The notes under the pieces: generated by a model
What the model was told of the DNA's origin: nothing
What the model saw: only the letters and a program-made list of their open reading frames with translations
The model's database searches: none
Translations under genes and position numbers: made by a program
Source of the DNA: Streptomyces mirabilis
GTDB lineage: Bacteria; Actinomycetota; Actinomycetes; Streptomycetales; Streptomycetaceae
Direction: 5' to 3'
DNA: 64,000 nt
Assembly: GCF_018310535.1 (NCBI RefSeq)
Contig: NZ_CP074102.1
Coordinates: 8,494,001 to 8,558,000, forward strand
In this document: in pieces, positions 1-8,219 of the stretch
Layout of the letters: each line of letters starts with the position of its first letter
Position numbering within the stretch: position 1 is the first letter of the stretch

Positions 1-978
1 GACGACCTCAAACGCGACCTCGACTGGATCGAGGCGAACGTCGACGGCAAACCGTACGGCCTGGACGTCGTCATGCCCGCGAAGAAGGTCGAGGGGGTGA
101 CGGAGGCCGACGTCGAGGCGATGATCCCCGAGGGGCACCGGCAGTACGTCAAAGACACCCTCGCCAAGTACGGCGTGCCCGAACTCGCCGAGGGCGAGGC
201 ATCCGGCTGGCGCATCACCGGCTGGATGGAACAGGTCGCCCGCACCCAGCTCGACGTCGCCTTCGACTACCCGATCAAACTGCTCGCCAACGCGCTGGGC
301 TCACCGCCCGCCGACGTCGTCGACCGCGCCCACGAACGCGGAGTGCTCGTCGCGGCCCTCGCGGGCAGCGCCCGGCACGCGCGCAAACACGCCGAGGCGG
401 GCATCGACGTCGTCGTCGCGCAGGGCTACGAGGCCGGCGGCCACACCGGCGAGATCGCCTCGATGGTCCTCACCCCCGAAGTCGTCGACGCCGTCGACCC
501 GCTGCCCGTACTGGCGGCGGGCGGCATCGGCAGCGGACAGCAGGTGGCCGCCGCCCTCAGCCTCGGCGCCCAGGGGGTGTGGCTCGGCTCCCTGTGGCTG
601 ACCGTCACGGAAGCCGACATGCACTCGCCCGCCGTGACCCGCAAGCTGCTCGCCGCCGGGTCCGGCGACACCGTCCGCTCGCGCGCGCTGACCGGCAAGC
701 CCGCCCGCCAGCTGCGCACCGAGTGGACCGACGCCTGGGACGACCCGAACGGCCCCGGCACGCTCCCCATGCCGCTCCAGGGGCTGCTGGTGGCCGAGGC
801 GGTCTCCCGGATCCAGAAATACGAGGTGAAACCGCTGCTCGGGACGCCGGTGGGGCAGATCGTCGGCCGGATGAACAGCGAGCGCAGTGTCCAGGCCGTC
901 TTCGACGACCTGACGAGCGGCTTCGAGCGGGCCGTCGAGCGCGTCAACCGGATCGCGGGAAGGGGCGAACAGTCTTGA
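1..978 (+). CDS. Nitronate monooxygenase, 5'-truncated by window edge
   Basis: FMN-dependent nitronate monooxygenase (2-nitropropane dioxygenase family), a TIM barrel that oxidises alkyl nitronates or related acids. The frame is open from base 1 and the first in-window ATG (73) is internal: the upstream residues LDVVMPAKK are family sequence. About 40-50 N-terminal residues are missing. The family motif GYEAGGHTG, with the likely catalytic His, and the phosphate-binding AAGGIGSG are intact, as is the C-terminus (RMNSERSVQ...). The stop TGA at 976-978 lies a few bases before the right-end hairpin of the TnpB element, so the element may have altered the last codons. It lies beside fatty-acyl/steroid-type CoA genes, as many actinobacterial members do, but the substrate cannot be read from sequence. 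Confidence 0.9.
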   Translation, partial: DDLKRDLDWIEANVDGKPYGLDVVMPAKKVEGVTEADVEAMIPEGHRQYVKDTLAKYGVPELAEGEASGWRITGWMEQVARTQLDVAFDYPIKLLANALGSPPADVVDRAHERGVLVAALAGSARHARKHAEAGIDVVVAQGYEAGGHTGEIASMVLTPEVVDAVDPLPVLAAGGIGSGQQVAAALSLGAQGVWLGSLWLTVTEADMHSPAVTRKLLAAGSGDTVRSRALTGKPARQLRTEWTDAWDDPNGPGTLPMPLQGLLVAEAVSRIQKYEVKPLLGTPVGQIVGRMNSERSVQAVFDDLTSGFERAVERVNRIAGRGEQS

Positions 979-982
979 CTTC

Positions 983-1004
983 TCCCCCTCCTGGAGGAGG
1001 GGGA
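983..1004. terminator. Right-end hairpin of the TnpB element; probable shared terminator
   Basis: Perfect 9-bp stem TCCCCCTCC / GGAGGGGGA around the tetraloop TGGA. It sits between the monooxygenase stop (976-978) and the tnpB stop (1008-1010). In IS605-family elements the right end forms such a hairpin, and the 3' end of the tnpB transcript is the guide (omega) RNA scaffold. It could also terminate both converging transcripts. Confidence 0.65.
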
Positions 1005-1007
1005 TTC

Positions 1008-2201
1008 TTACGGCTCGCGCCGTGAGGGTTTCTGCTTCGTTGCCGACTGCCTGTCCGGAGTACTCCGTTGAGGTCTTACGCCAGCTCCACAGACTGTCAC
1101 CGCCAGCCCGGCGGCCAGGAGGTTGTGCGCCGCGTTCACGTCGCGGTCGTGGGTCGTGCCGCAGTCGCACGTCCAGGTGCGGACGTTCAGCGGCATCGCC
1201 TCTTGCAGGGTGCCGCAGGCGGAGCACAGCTTGGAGGAGGGGAACCACCGGTCCACGGCGATCACCTCGCGGCCGTACCACTGGGCTTTGTACTCCAGCA
1301 TGCTGCGGAACTCGCTCCACGCCGCGTCGCTGATGGCGCGGGCGAGCCGGTGGTTTTTGACCATGTTGCGCACGGTCAGGTCCTCGATCACGATCGTTTG
1401 GTTTTCACGAACGAGCCGAGTGGTGATCTTGTGCAGCGTGTCGCGGCGCCGGTCAGCGATCCGTGCATGGATCTTCGCGACCTTCAGCCGGGCCCTGGCC
1501 CGGTTCGACGAGCCCTTCTCCTTCTTCGCGAGACGCCGCTGTGCCTTGGCCAGAGCGGCACGGTCACGGCGCTCGTGCCGGGGGTTGGTGATCTTCTCTC
1601 CGGTCGAGAGGGTCAGAAGATGCTCCAGCCCGGCGTCGATGCCGACCGCGTTCGCGTTCGCGGACAGCGGCTTGATGCCGGGGTCGTCGCACAGCAGGGA
1701 GACGAACCAGCGGCCCGCCGCGTCCTGCGAGACCGTCACGGTGGACGGGCTCATACCCTCGGGCAGCGGGCGCGACCACACGACGGCCAGCGGCTCGGTC
1801 ATCTTCGCCAGTGTCAGCGCTTTGTCGCGGAAGCGGAATGCGCTGGTGGTGTACTCCGCGCTCTTGCGCGACTTCTTGCGCGACTTGAACCGCGGGTACT
1901 TCGCCCGCTTGCCGAAGAAATGGGTGAACGCTGTCTGCAGGTGCCGCAGAGCCTGCTGGAGGGGGACCGAGGACACCTCGTTCAGGTAGGCCAGCTCCTC
2001 GGTCTTCTTCCACGCCGTCAGCATCGCCGACGTCTGGTGGTAGTTGACCCGCTCCTGGCGGGTCACCCACGCCTGGGTACGGGCGGCGAGCGCCATGTTG
2101 TAGACCTTCCGCACGCACCCGAACGTGCGCGACAGCTCCGCTGCCTGCGCATCCGTCGGATAGAAGCGGTACCGATACGCCCGCTTCACGTGAGTGGTCA
2201 C
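1008..2201 (-). CDS. tnpB: TnpB-type RNA-guided nuclease / IS605 OrfB transposase
   Basis: 397 aa, close to the usual length for TnpB. Visible features: N-terminal OrfB_IS605 helix-turn-helix region (about 1-60), split RuvC-like site with D189 (VGIDAG), E273 (VIEDL) and D354 (DRDVNAAHN), and a zinc finger with C326/C329 and C345/C347 (CSAC ... CDC). All catalytic residues are present, so the protein looks active. Start is GTG at 2201 (GTGACCACTCAC); no strong Shine-Dalgarno is seen. TnpB proteins are RNA-guided DNA endonucleases that cut near a short adjacent motif and promote retention of the element. It interrupts the monooxygenase/acyl-CoA synthetase neighbourhood and lies opposite to both. 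No TnpA partner is seen, so mobility would need one in trans. Confidence 0.93.
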   Translation of the reverse strand: MTTHVKRAYRYRFYPTDAQAAELSRTFGCVRKVYNMALAARTQAWVTRQERVNYHQTSAMLTAWKKTEELAYLNEVSSVPLQQALRHLQTAFTHFFGKRAKYPRFKSRKKSRKSAEYTTSAFRFRDKALTLAKMTEPLAVVWSRPLPEGMSPSTVTVSQDAAGRWFVSLLCDDPGIKPLSANANAVGIDAGLEHLLTLSTGEKITNPRHERRDRAALAKAQRRLAKKEKGSSNRARARLKVAKIHARIADRRRDTLHKITTRLVRENQTIVIEDLTVRNMVKNHRLARAISDAAWSEFRSMLEYKAQWYGREVIAVDRWFPSSKLCSACGTLQEAMPLNVRTWTCDCGTTHDRDVNAAHNLLAAGLAVTVCGAGVRPQRSTPDRQSATKQKPSRREP

Positions 2202-2208
2202 AGCTCAC
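2190..2208. repeat. Inverted repeat at the left end of the TnpB element
   Basis: GTGAG and CTCAC arms (2190-2194, 2204-2208) separated by nine bases, overlapping the tnpB start codon. A small hairpin near the left end is usual for IS605-family elements, but five base pairs is weak evidence by itself. Confidence 0.35.
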
Positions 2209-2355
2209 AAACTATCGCATCGACTTGTCACTATCTGCGGGAAGTTGGCCGCGAAAGACGATCCGCCCTGGCGGCGAATCGTCTTTCCCTGCCCTGCTCC
2301 GCAGAAGTCCGTTTCCTCTCCACCCGGAAGGGCGGAGTATCCACGGAGGGATCAG

Positions 2356-3906
2356 ATGAGCACCTCACCCAACGGCTTCTGGGCCCAGGCCACCGCCGAC
2401 CCCGGGCGGACGGTCCTCGTCACCCCGGACGGGGATGAGTGGACCGCCGGACGGCTGCACGCCGCGGCCAACCAACTCGTCCACGGTCTGCGCGCCGCGG
2501 GACTCGAACGCGGCGACGCCTTCGCGGTCGTCCTGCCCAACGGCGTCGAGTTCTTCGTCGCCTACCTCGCCGCCTCCCAGGCGGGCCTCTACCTGGTGCC
2601 GGTCAACCACCACCTCGTCGGCCCCGAGATCGCCTGGATCGTCTCCGACTCGGGCGCCAAGGTGCTGATCGCCCACGAACGGTTCGCCGACGCCGCCCGC
2701 CACGCCGCCGACGAGGCGAAGCTTCCGCTGGCGCAGCGGTACGCGGTGGGCACGGTGGCGGGCTTTAGGCCGTACGCAGAACTCCTCGACGGACAGCCCG
2801 ACTCGGCGCCCGACGACCGCACCCTCGGCTGGGTCATGAACTACACCTCGGGCACCACGGGCCGCCCCCGCGGCATCCGGCGCCCGCTGCCCGGCAAGCT
2901 CCCCGAGGAGTCGTACCTCGGCGGCTTCCTCGGCATCTTCGGCATCAGGCCGTACGACGACAACGTGCACCTGGTCTGCTCGCCGCTCTACCACACCGCG
3001 GTACTCCAGTTCGCGGGCGCTTCCCTGCACATCGGTCACCGTCTGGTGCTGATGGACAAGTGGACGCCCGAGGAGATGCTCCGCGTCATCGACGCCCACG
3101 CCTGCACCCACACCCACATGGTCCCGACCCAGTTCCACCGGCTGCTGGCACTCCCCGACGAGGTGAAGGCGCGCTACGACGTCTCCTCGATGCGGCACGC
3201 CATCCACGGCGCGGCCCCGTGCCCGGACCATGTGAAACGGGCCATGATCGAGTGGTGGGGCCACAGCGTCGAGGAGTACTACGCGGCCAGCGAGGGCGGC
3301 GGCGCCTTCGCGACCACCGAAGACTGGCTGAAGAAGCCCGGCACGGTCGGCAAGGCCTGGCCCATCAGCGAACTCGCGGTCTTCGACGACGACGGCAACC
3401 GGATGCCACCCGGTGAACTCGGCACCGTCTACATGAAGATGAGCACCGGCGGATTCTCGTACCACAAGGACGAGAGCAAGACGAAGAAGAACCGCATCGG
3501 CGACTTCTTCACCGTCGGTGACCTGGGCTGTCTCGACGAGGACGGCTATCTCTTCCTCCGCGACCGCAAGATCGACATGATCATCTCGGGTGGTGTCAAC
3601 ATCTACCCGGCCGAGATCGAGGCCGTGCTGCTCTCCCACCCCGCCGTCGCCGACGCGGCCGCCTTCGGCATCCCGCACGACGACTGGGGCGAGGAGGTCA
3701 AGGCCGTCGTCGAGCCCGCCGCGGGCCATGAGCCCGGCCCGGCCCTCGCCGCCGACATCCTCCGCCACTGCGAGCGCCTGCTCGCCGGGTACAAGCGCCC
3801 CAAGAGCGTCGACTTCATCGAGTCGATGCCGCGCGACCCGAACGGGAAGCTGTACAAGCGCCGGCTGCGGGATCCCTACTGGGAGGGCCGTACGCGAGCG
3901 GTGTGA
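2356..3906 (+). CDS. Acyl-CoA synthetase (AMP-forming, FadD-type)
   Basis: 516 aa ANL-superfamily ligase that activates a carboxylic acid as acyl-AMP and then transfers it to CoA. The P-loop-like motif NYTSGTTGRPRG is around residue 160, and the A8 hinge region (FLRDRKIDMIISGGVNIYP) lies near 405-425. The conserved C-terminal lysine is in DPNGKLYKRR. The start ATG at 2356 has GGAGG six bases upstream; an open frame continues further upstream into the insertion element but is not family sequence. One of three synthetases in this block. The acid is unknown; neighbours suggest a fatty or sterol side-chain-like substrate. The native upstream promoter may have been displaced by the TnpB element ending about 150 bp away. 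Confidence 0.92.
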   Translation: MSTSPNGFWAQATADPGRTVLVTPDGDEWTAGRLHAAANQLVHGLRAAGLERGDAFAVVLPNGVEFFVAYLAASQAGLYLVPVNHHLVGPEIAWIVSDSGAKVLIAHERFADAARHAADEAKLPLAQRYAVGTVAGFRPYAELLDGQPDSAPDDRTLGWVMNYTSGTTGRPRGIRRPLPGKLPEESYLGGFLGIFGIRPYDDNVHLVCSPLYHTAVLQFAGASLHIGHRLVLMDKWTPEEMLRVIDAHACTHTHMVPTQFHRLLALPDEVKARYDVSSMRHAIHGAAPCPDHVKRAMIEWWGHSVEEYYAASEGGGAFATTEDWLKKPGTVGKAWPISELAVFDDDGNRMPPGELGTVYMKMSTGGFSYHKDESKTKKNRIGDFFTVGDLGCLDEDGYLFLRDRKIDMIISGGVNIYPAEIEAVLLSHPAVADAAAFGIPHDDWGEEVKAVVEPAAGHEPGPALAADILRHCERLLAGYKRPKSVDFIESMPRDPNGKLYKRRLRDPYWEGRTRAV

Positions 3907-3926
3907 CAGCGGAGCGGGGTGTGACC

Positions 3927-3962
3927 GGGGTGGTCCCTGCCCGCGCGGGCAGGGCCCACCCC
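3927..3962. terminator. Bidirectional terminator between convergent genes
   Basis: Stem CCCTGCCC / GGGCAGGG (3935-3942, 3947-3954) with GCGC loop, extended after one mismatch by GGGGTGG / CCACCCC (3927-3933, 3956-3962). It lies between the synthetase stop (3906) and the acylase stop (3970). Confidence 0.8.
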
Positions 3963-3969
3963 GCTGCCG

Positions 3970-6393
3970 TCAGCGGTGCTCGCCCACGCGGATCACCCGC
4001 AGCCCGGGTGAGGACGCGATGTCCTTCTCGCAGAACCGGGAGGTGACCCACTTCCCTTCGGAGAACAGCCGTGTCTGGTCGCTGAAGTGCGGCGAGTTCG
4101 GGTTCGACGACTGGGAGTAGGTCAGCAGCGTACGGGCGACCGGGCAGGGGCCGCCGTCCCAGCCGACGGCCTGGATGTACGAGGACCCCGTGGTGACTTC
4201 GGTGTATCCGCCGGCCGCCGCGTCCCACACCGGCTCGACCTTGTTCCACACGCCGAGCGACTCCGTGCCGCCCGGTACGGGGATGCGCTGCTCGCCCCGG
4301 ACGACGACCTGGTGCGCGCCGAGCGTCGTGTCCAACGCGATGCCCGCCGCCCGCAGCTCGCTCACCGCGTCGGCGAGGGCCGTGGCCAGGCCGGGCGCTG
4401 CGGTGTTGAGCGTGTTCGGCGTGTGGACGGGGTCCGCCGCGGAGAACGGGACCTTCCAGAGCTGCGCGGGTCCGGTCGCGGCGGTCAGCCGCCGCCAGAA
4501 CCGGTCGAAGAGCAGCGCGCCTCGGCTGCCGGTCCTCATGGAGTGGTCCCACGCCCTCAGCACGCCGCAGGCCTCGCTCACGTCGACTGCCTTGCCGTCG
4601 CTGCCCGTTGCCGTCCCACCGGGCAGCGCGGCACAGGCACGGGCCGTGTCGTCGGCGATGAGGTCACCCGAGGTCGCCCGGTTCGCGAACTGCTGCGCCT
4701 GCAGGTCCCGTACGGTCAGCTCCCCCTTGGTGGCCATCGCGGACACGGCCGCCTTCGCGCCGCGCGCACGGGTCGACAGCGGCGAGCCGATCGGCCCGAA
4801 GACCCGTTCGTATCCGGTGAGCGGCCGGTCCGTATTGGCGAGCCATGAGCTGTCGTTGGAGTTCTCCGCGTACGGAGCGTCCTTGAGGACCGGCATTTTC
4901 GCGGGCCCGAAGATCCCGGGCTGTACGGCGTCGGGGTCGCTGCCCAGTGCGCAGTCGCCGCGGGAGCCGTCGAGGACCGCGATACCGGACGACGGATAGA
5001 GGGCCTTGCCGAGCGCCGTCGAGCAGCGCTGGGCCAACTCGTCGGTGATACGCGGGAGTACCTGCGACTGCGTGAACAGTGAGTGGCCGCCCGAGTCGGC
5101 GGCGACCGTGTTGATCCAGGGCAGCCCCTGTGTGCGCCTCAGCGTCGTGAGGACGTCGGCCGTGCTGCGGGCCCGGCCGAAGCCGAGGGCGGTGTCGGGG
5201 GCGCGCAGGTTCTCGGCGTTGGGGTCGTTGAGGGCGTACGCCGTCGTGGACGTCCAGGGCAGCGGGAGTCCCGCGCCGAGCGAGGTGACGATCGGGCCGT
5301 AGCGGGTCCACCACTGGGCGCGGGTGACGGGCGGGCCGCCCAGCGCCTCGACGGTGACGGTCCGCCTCGTCATCCGCTCCGGCTTCCCGTCCACCAGGTA
5401 CCTCGTCGGGTCGGCCGGATCCAGCGTCAGCTGGTGGAGGTTGAGCGTGACGCCGGTGGCGACGGTATGGCTCCAGGCCATCCGTGCGTTGTGTCCGATG
5501 GAGACCGTGGTGGAGCCGAGCAGCGCGCCGCCCGAGACGTTCAGCTCGCCGGGGATCGTCTGCTGCGACTGCCAGAAACGACGGCCGCCCTGCCACGGGT
5601 AGTGCGGGTTGCCGAGCAGCAGTCCGCGGCCGTTCGCCGTGGTGGCACCGCTGAAGGCGACCGCGTTGGACCCCATGTCGGCGGTGTCGAAGAGTATGCG
5701 GGCGGCGCGCGCGGCACTCCGCGCGTCGGGCGCGCCGGCGGCCGTCCGCGCGGCGGTCGTCGCGGGCGGCTGCGCGGCCGTGATGCCGTCGACCGCGCGG
5801 CCCTGACCGCCGAGCACCGCCAGCGCGAAGGTACGCGCGGCCACGTCCACCGCGGTCACGGGCCGGACCCAGGAGGCGCCCCGGCAGGCCGGATCGGTGA
5901 TCCGGTTCTGGGCGAGCCAGGCGTTGTAGCCGGCCGCCCAGCCCCGCGTCAGCTCCTTGGAATCGCGGCTCGGGCCCCGTGGCGCGGGCTCCGCGAGCAG
6001 CTTCTCCACGGTGCCCGTCGCACGCACGCCACGGAAGTAGAGGTCGCTGGAGAGGTTCTTGGCCGCCGAGGACAGCGAACCGTCCGGCTCCGCGTCGGGA
6101 CCGAAGAAGCGGGAGCGTTCGCCGCGTACGGTCACGAATCCGTCGGCGAGGGTGCACACCTGGTCGGCGGCCTGCGCCCAGCCGGTGCCGAAGCCGAGGT
6201 CCGCGTAGTTCTTCGCAAGGATGTGTGGAATGCCGTATTCGGTGTAGCGGATCACGGCGGACAGACCGCCGGAGGACGGGTGGGACGGAGAGTGGTGACG
6301 CTCCTGGCCGTTCGCGGCGGTCGCGGGCAGCGCGGCCGAGGCGGTGAGCAGTGCGACGGCCAGGACGGTGAACCGTCTGGGGCGGATGCGCAT
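3970..6393 (-). CDS. Secreted penicillin-acylase-family Ntn hydrolase (AhlM/aculeacin acylase type)
   Basis: 807 aa from the ATG at 6393, which has GGGAGG four bases upstream and opens a Sec signal peptide (RIRPRR, hydrophobic stretch, cleavage near ATAA). The family is made as one chain and self-processed into alpha and beta subunits. The beta-chain N-terminal nucleophile is Ser242, in the motif GSNAVAFSG. Known actinobacterial relatives deacylate N-acyl-homoserine lactones, penicillin V or echinocandin/aculeacin lipopeptides by cutting a long-chain amide outside the cell. The length (about 800 aa) fits that group better than penicillin G acylase. It is transcribed alone, against the flanking synthetases. 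A palindrome at 6441-6458 lies just upstream. Exact substrate cannot be told from sequence. Confidence 0.9.
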   Translation of the reverse strand: MRIRPRRFTVLAVALLTASAALPATAANGQERHHSPSHPSSGGLSAVIRYTEYGIPHILAKNYADLGFGTGWAQAADQVCTLADGFVTVRGERSRFFGPDAEPDGSLSSAAKNLSSDLYFRGVRATGTVEKLLAEPAPRGPSRDSKELTRGWAAGYNAWLAQNRITDPACRGASWVRPVTAVDVAARTFALAVLGGQGRAVDGITAAQPPATTAARTAAGAPDARSAARAARILFDTADMGSNAVAFSGATTANGRGLLLGNPHYPWQGGRRFWQSQQTIPGELNVSGGALLGSTTVSIGHNARMAWSHTVATGVTLNLHQLTLDPADPTRYLVDGKPERMTRRTVTVEALGGPPVTRAQWWTRYGPIVTSLGAGLPLPWTSTTAYALNDPNAENLRAPDTALGFGRARSTADVLTTLRRTQGLPWINTVAADSGGHSLFTQSQVLPRITDELAQRCSTALGKALYPSSGIAVLDGSRGDCALGSDPDAVQPGIFGPAKMPVLKDAPYAENSNDSSWLANTDRPLTGYERVFGPIGSPLSTRARGAKAAVSAMATKGELTVRDLQAQQFANRATSGDLIADDTARACAALPGGTATGSDGKAVDVSEACGVLRAWDHSMRTGSRGALLFDRFWRRLTAATGPAQLWKVPFSAADPVHTPNTLNTAAPGLATALADAVSELRAAGIALDTTLGAHQVVVRGEQRIPVPGGTESLGVWNKVEPVWDAAAGGYTEVTTGSSYIQAVGWDGGPCPVARTLLTYSQSSNPNSPHFSDQTRLFSEGKWVTSRFCEKDIASSPGLRVIRVGEHR

Positions 6394-6440
6394 CGTGCCT
6401 CCCGACATCATTGAGGGAAGGGGCGGTTGAGCGTAACAAC

Positions 6441-6458
6441 GGTCACAGACGTGTGACC
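6441..6458. promoter_or_regulatory. Operator-like palindrome between acylase and acyl-CoA synthetase
   Basis: Perfect inverted repeat GGTCACA-GACG-TGTGACC, 48 bp upstream of the acylase start and 121 bp upstream of the divergent synthetase start. An 18-bp symmetric site here suggests a dimeric regulator acting on one or both genes. The regulator is not identified. Confidence 0.5.
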
Positions 6459-6578
6459 TGGTGTCGGTACGTTCCACGGCGGGGTTGATCCTCTTCGCGC
6501 CAAGGGTGCGGGACGCTTGACCGCGCTCGCGGGCCGGAACGAGGATCGCGGCAGAGCAGCCGGACGAAGGAGCAGGTC

Positions 6579-8123
6579 ATGACGGCGGGTCAGAACCCCA
6601 CGGTGGCGGCGGGACGGAGCGTCACGGTCGACGGGGTGCTGCGGCGCAGCGCCCGGCGGACCCCTGAACGCGTCGCGGTCCACTACCGCGACCGGTCCTG
6701 GACCTACGCCGAACTCGACGAGGCCGTCTCTCGCGCTGCCCAGGTGCTGCGCGTCTCGGGACTGGCACCGGGCGACCGTGTCGGTGCCTACGGCCACAAC
6801 TCGGACGCGTACCTGATCGGCTTCCTCGCGTGTGCGCGTGGCGGGCTGGTGCACGTGCCGGTCAACCAGAACCTGACCGGTGACGACCTCGCGTACATCG
6901 TCGGACAGGCGGGCTGCGGGCTGGTCCTGGCCGATCCGGACCTGGCTGGGAACCTCCCCGGGGGAACCCGCGTTCTCGCCCTGCGAGACAGCGACGACTC
7001 GCTGCTCGCGCGACTCGACACGACCACGCCGTACGACGGTCCGGAGCCTCGCGGCGAGGACCTGACGCAGCTCCTCTACACCTCGGGCACCACCGCGCTG
7101 CCCAAGGGCGCCATGCTGACCCACCGTGCGCTGGTGCACGAGTACCTCAGCGCGATCACCGCCCTCGATCTGCAGGCCGGCGATCTGCCCGTGCACTCGC
7201 TGCCGCTCTACCACTCGGCGCAGATGCATGTGTTCTTGCTGCCCTATCTCGCGGTCGGTGCCGTGAACGTCATCCTCGACGCGCCCGACGCCGGGCAGAT
7301 CCTCGACCTGGTCGAGGCCGGACACGCGGACAGCCTGTTCGCGCCGCCCACCGTCTGGATCGGACTGTCCAACCGTCCCGACTTCGCCACCCGAGACCTG
7401 AGCGGACTGCGCAAGGCGTACTACGGGGCGTCGATCATGCCGGTGCCGGTTCTGGAACGGCTGCGGGAGCGGCTGCCGAAGCTGGCGTTCTACAACTGCT
7501 TCGGCCAGAGCGAGATCGGACCGCTGGCCATGGTCCTCGGACCCCACGAGCACAAGGGGCGGATGGACTCCTGCGGGCGGCCGGTGTTGTTCGTCGAGGC
7601 GCGGGTCGTCGACGGGTCCGGCAAGGACGTGCCCGACGGGGAGCGGGGAGAAATCGTCTACCGCTCACCGCAGTTGTGCGAGGGCTACTGGGACAAGCCG
7701 GAGGAGACCGCGGAGGCCTTCCGCGACGGCTGGTTCCACTCCGGGGACCTGGCCGTGCGCGACGAGGAGGGCTACTTCACCGTCGTCGACCGGGTGAAGG
7801 ACGTCATCAACTCCGGTGGCGTACTGGTCGCCTCACGTCAGGTCGAGGACGCGCTCTACACTCACGACGCCGTCGCCGAGGTGGCCGTGATCGGGCTCCC
7901 CGACGAGCGGTGGATCGAGGCGGTCACGGCGGTCGTCGTCGCCCGCACCGAGGTCACCGAGGCCGAACTCGTCGCCCACGCACGCGAGAAGCTCGCCGCC
8001 TTCAAGGCGCCCAAGCAGGTCCTCTTCGTGGACGAACTGCCACGCAACGCCAGCGGAAAGATCCTCAAACGCGAGCTGAGGGACCGCTTCACGGACGCAC
8101 GGGCCGAAGCCGTCCAGGGGTAG
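6579..8123 (+). CDS. Acyl-CoA synthetase (AMP-forming)
   Basis: 514 aa ANL-family ligase. Motifs: LLYTSGTTALPKGAM (AMP-binding), NCFGQSEIG (A5), GWFHSGDLAVRDEEGY (A7), VVDRVKDVINSGG (A8) and C-terminal RNASGKILKRELR carrying the catalytic lysine. ATG at 6579 is preceded by AAGGAG. It is more divergent from the other two synthetases here than they are from typical FadD proteins, so it probably uses a different acid. It ends 96 bp before the convergent FadD19-like gene, with a strong terminator between. Confidence 0.92.
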   Translation: MTAGQNPTVAAGRSVTVDGVLRRSARRTPERVAVHYRDRSWTYAELDEAVSRAAQVLRVSGLAPGDRVGAYGHNSDAYLIGFLACARGGLVHVPVNQNLTGDDLAYIVGQAGCGLVLADPDLAGNLPGGTRVLALRDSDDSLLARLDTTTPYDGPEPRGEDLTQLLYTSGTTALPKGAMLTHRALVHEYLSAITALDLQAGDLPVHSLPLYHSAQMHVFLLPYLAVGAVNVILDAPDAGQILDLVEAGHADSLFAPPTVWIGLSNRPDFATRDLSGLRKAYYGASIMPVPVLERLRERLPKLAFYNCFGQSEIGPLAMVLGPHEHKGRMDSCGRPVLFVEARVVDGSGKDVPDGERGEIVYRSPQLCEGYWDKPEETAEAFRDGWFHSGDLAVRDEEGYFTVVDRVKDVINSGGVLVASRQVEDALYTHDAVAEVAVIGLPDERWIEAVTAVVVARTEVTEAELVAHAREKLAAFKAPKQVLFVDELPRNASGKILKRELRDRFTDARAEAVQG

Positions 8124-8140
8124 AGCGTCCTGGCGATGAC

Positions 8141-8174
8141 GGCCGGTGACCGTCGCGTTCGACGGTCACCGGCC
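8141..8174. terminator. Bidirectional terminator
   Basis: Perfect 15-bp stem GGCCGGTGACCGTCG / CGACGGTCACCGGCC with CGTT loop, placed between two convergent acyl-CoA synthetase genes. Confidence 0.9.
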
Positions 8175-8219
8175 ACCCCGGGACGGGCTCGGCGTGGGGC
8201 GGCGGTTGTGCCGCGTGCG

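Larger units (their letters stand above)
979..2240 (-). mobile_element. Solo-TnpB insertion element (IS1341 type of the IS200/IS605 family)
   Basis: A single intact tnpB with no tnpA in the window, flanked by an abutting GC-rich hairpin on its 3' side (983-1004) and a short hairpin over its 5' end (2190-2208). This is the layout of IS200/IS605-family elements that carry only tnpB. The right end is placed just after the monooxygenase stop. The left end is not determined, and 2240 is a guess from the AT-richer stretch upstream of tnpB. These elements make no target duplication, so none was expected or seen. Confidence 0.6.
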
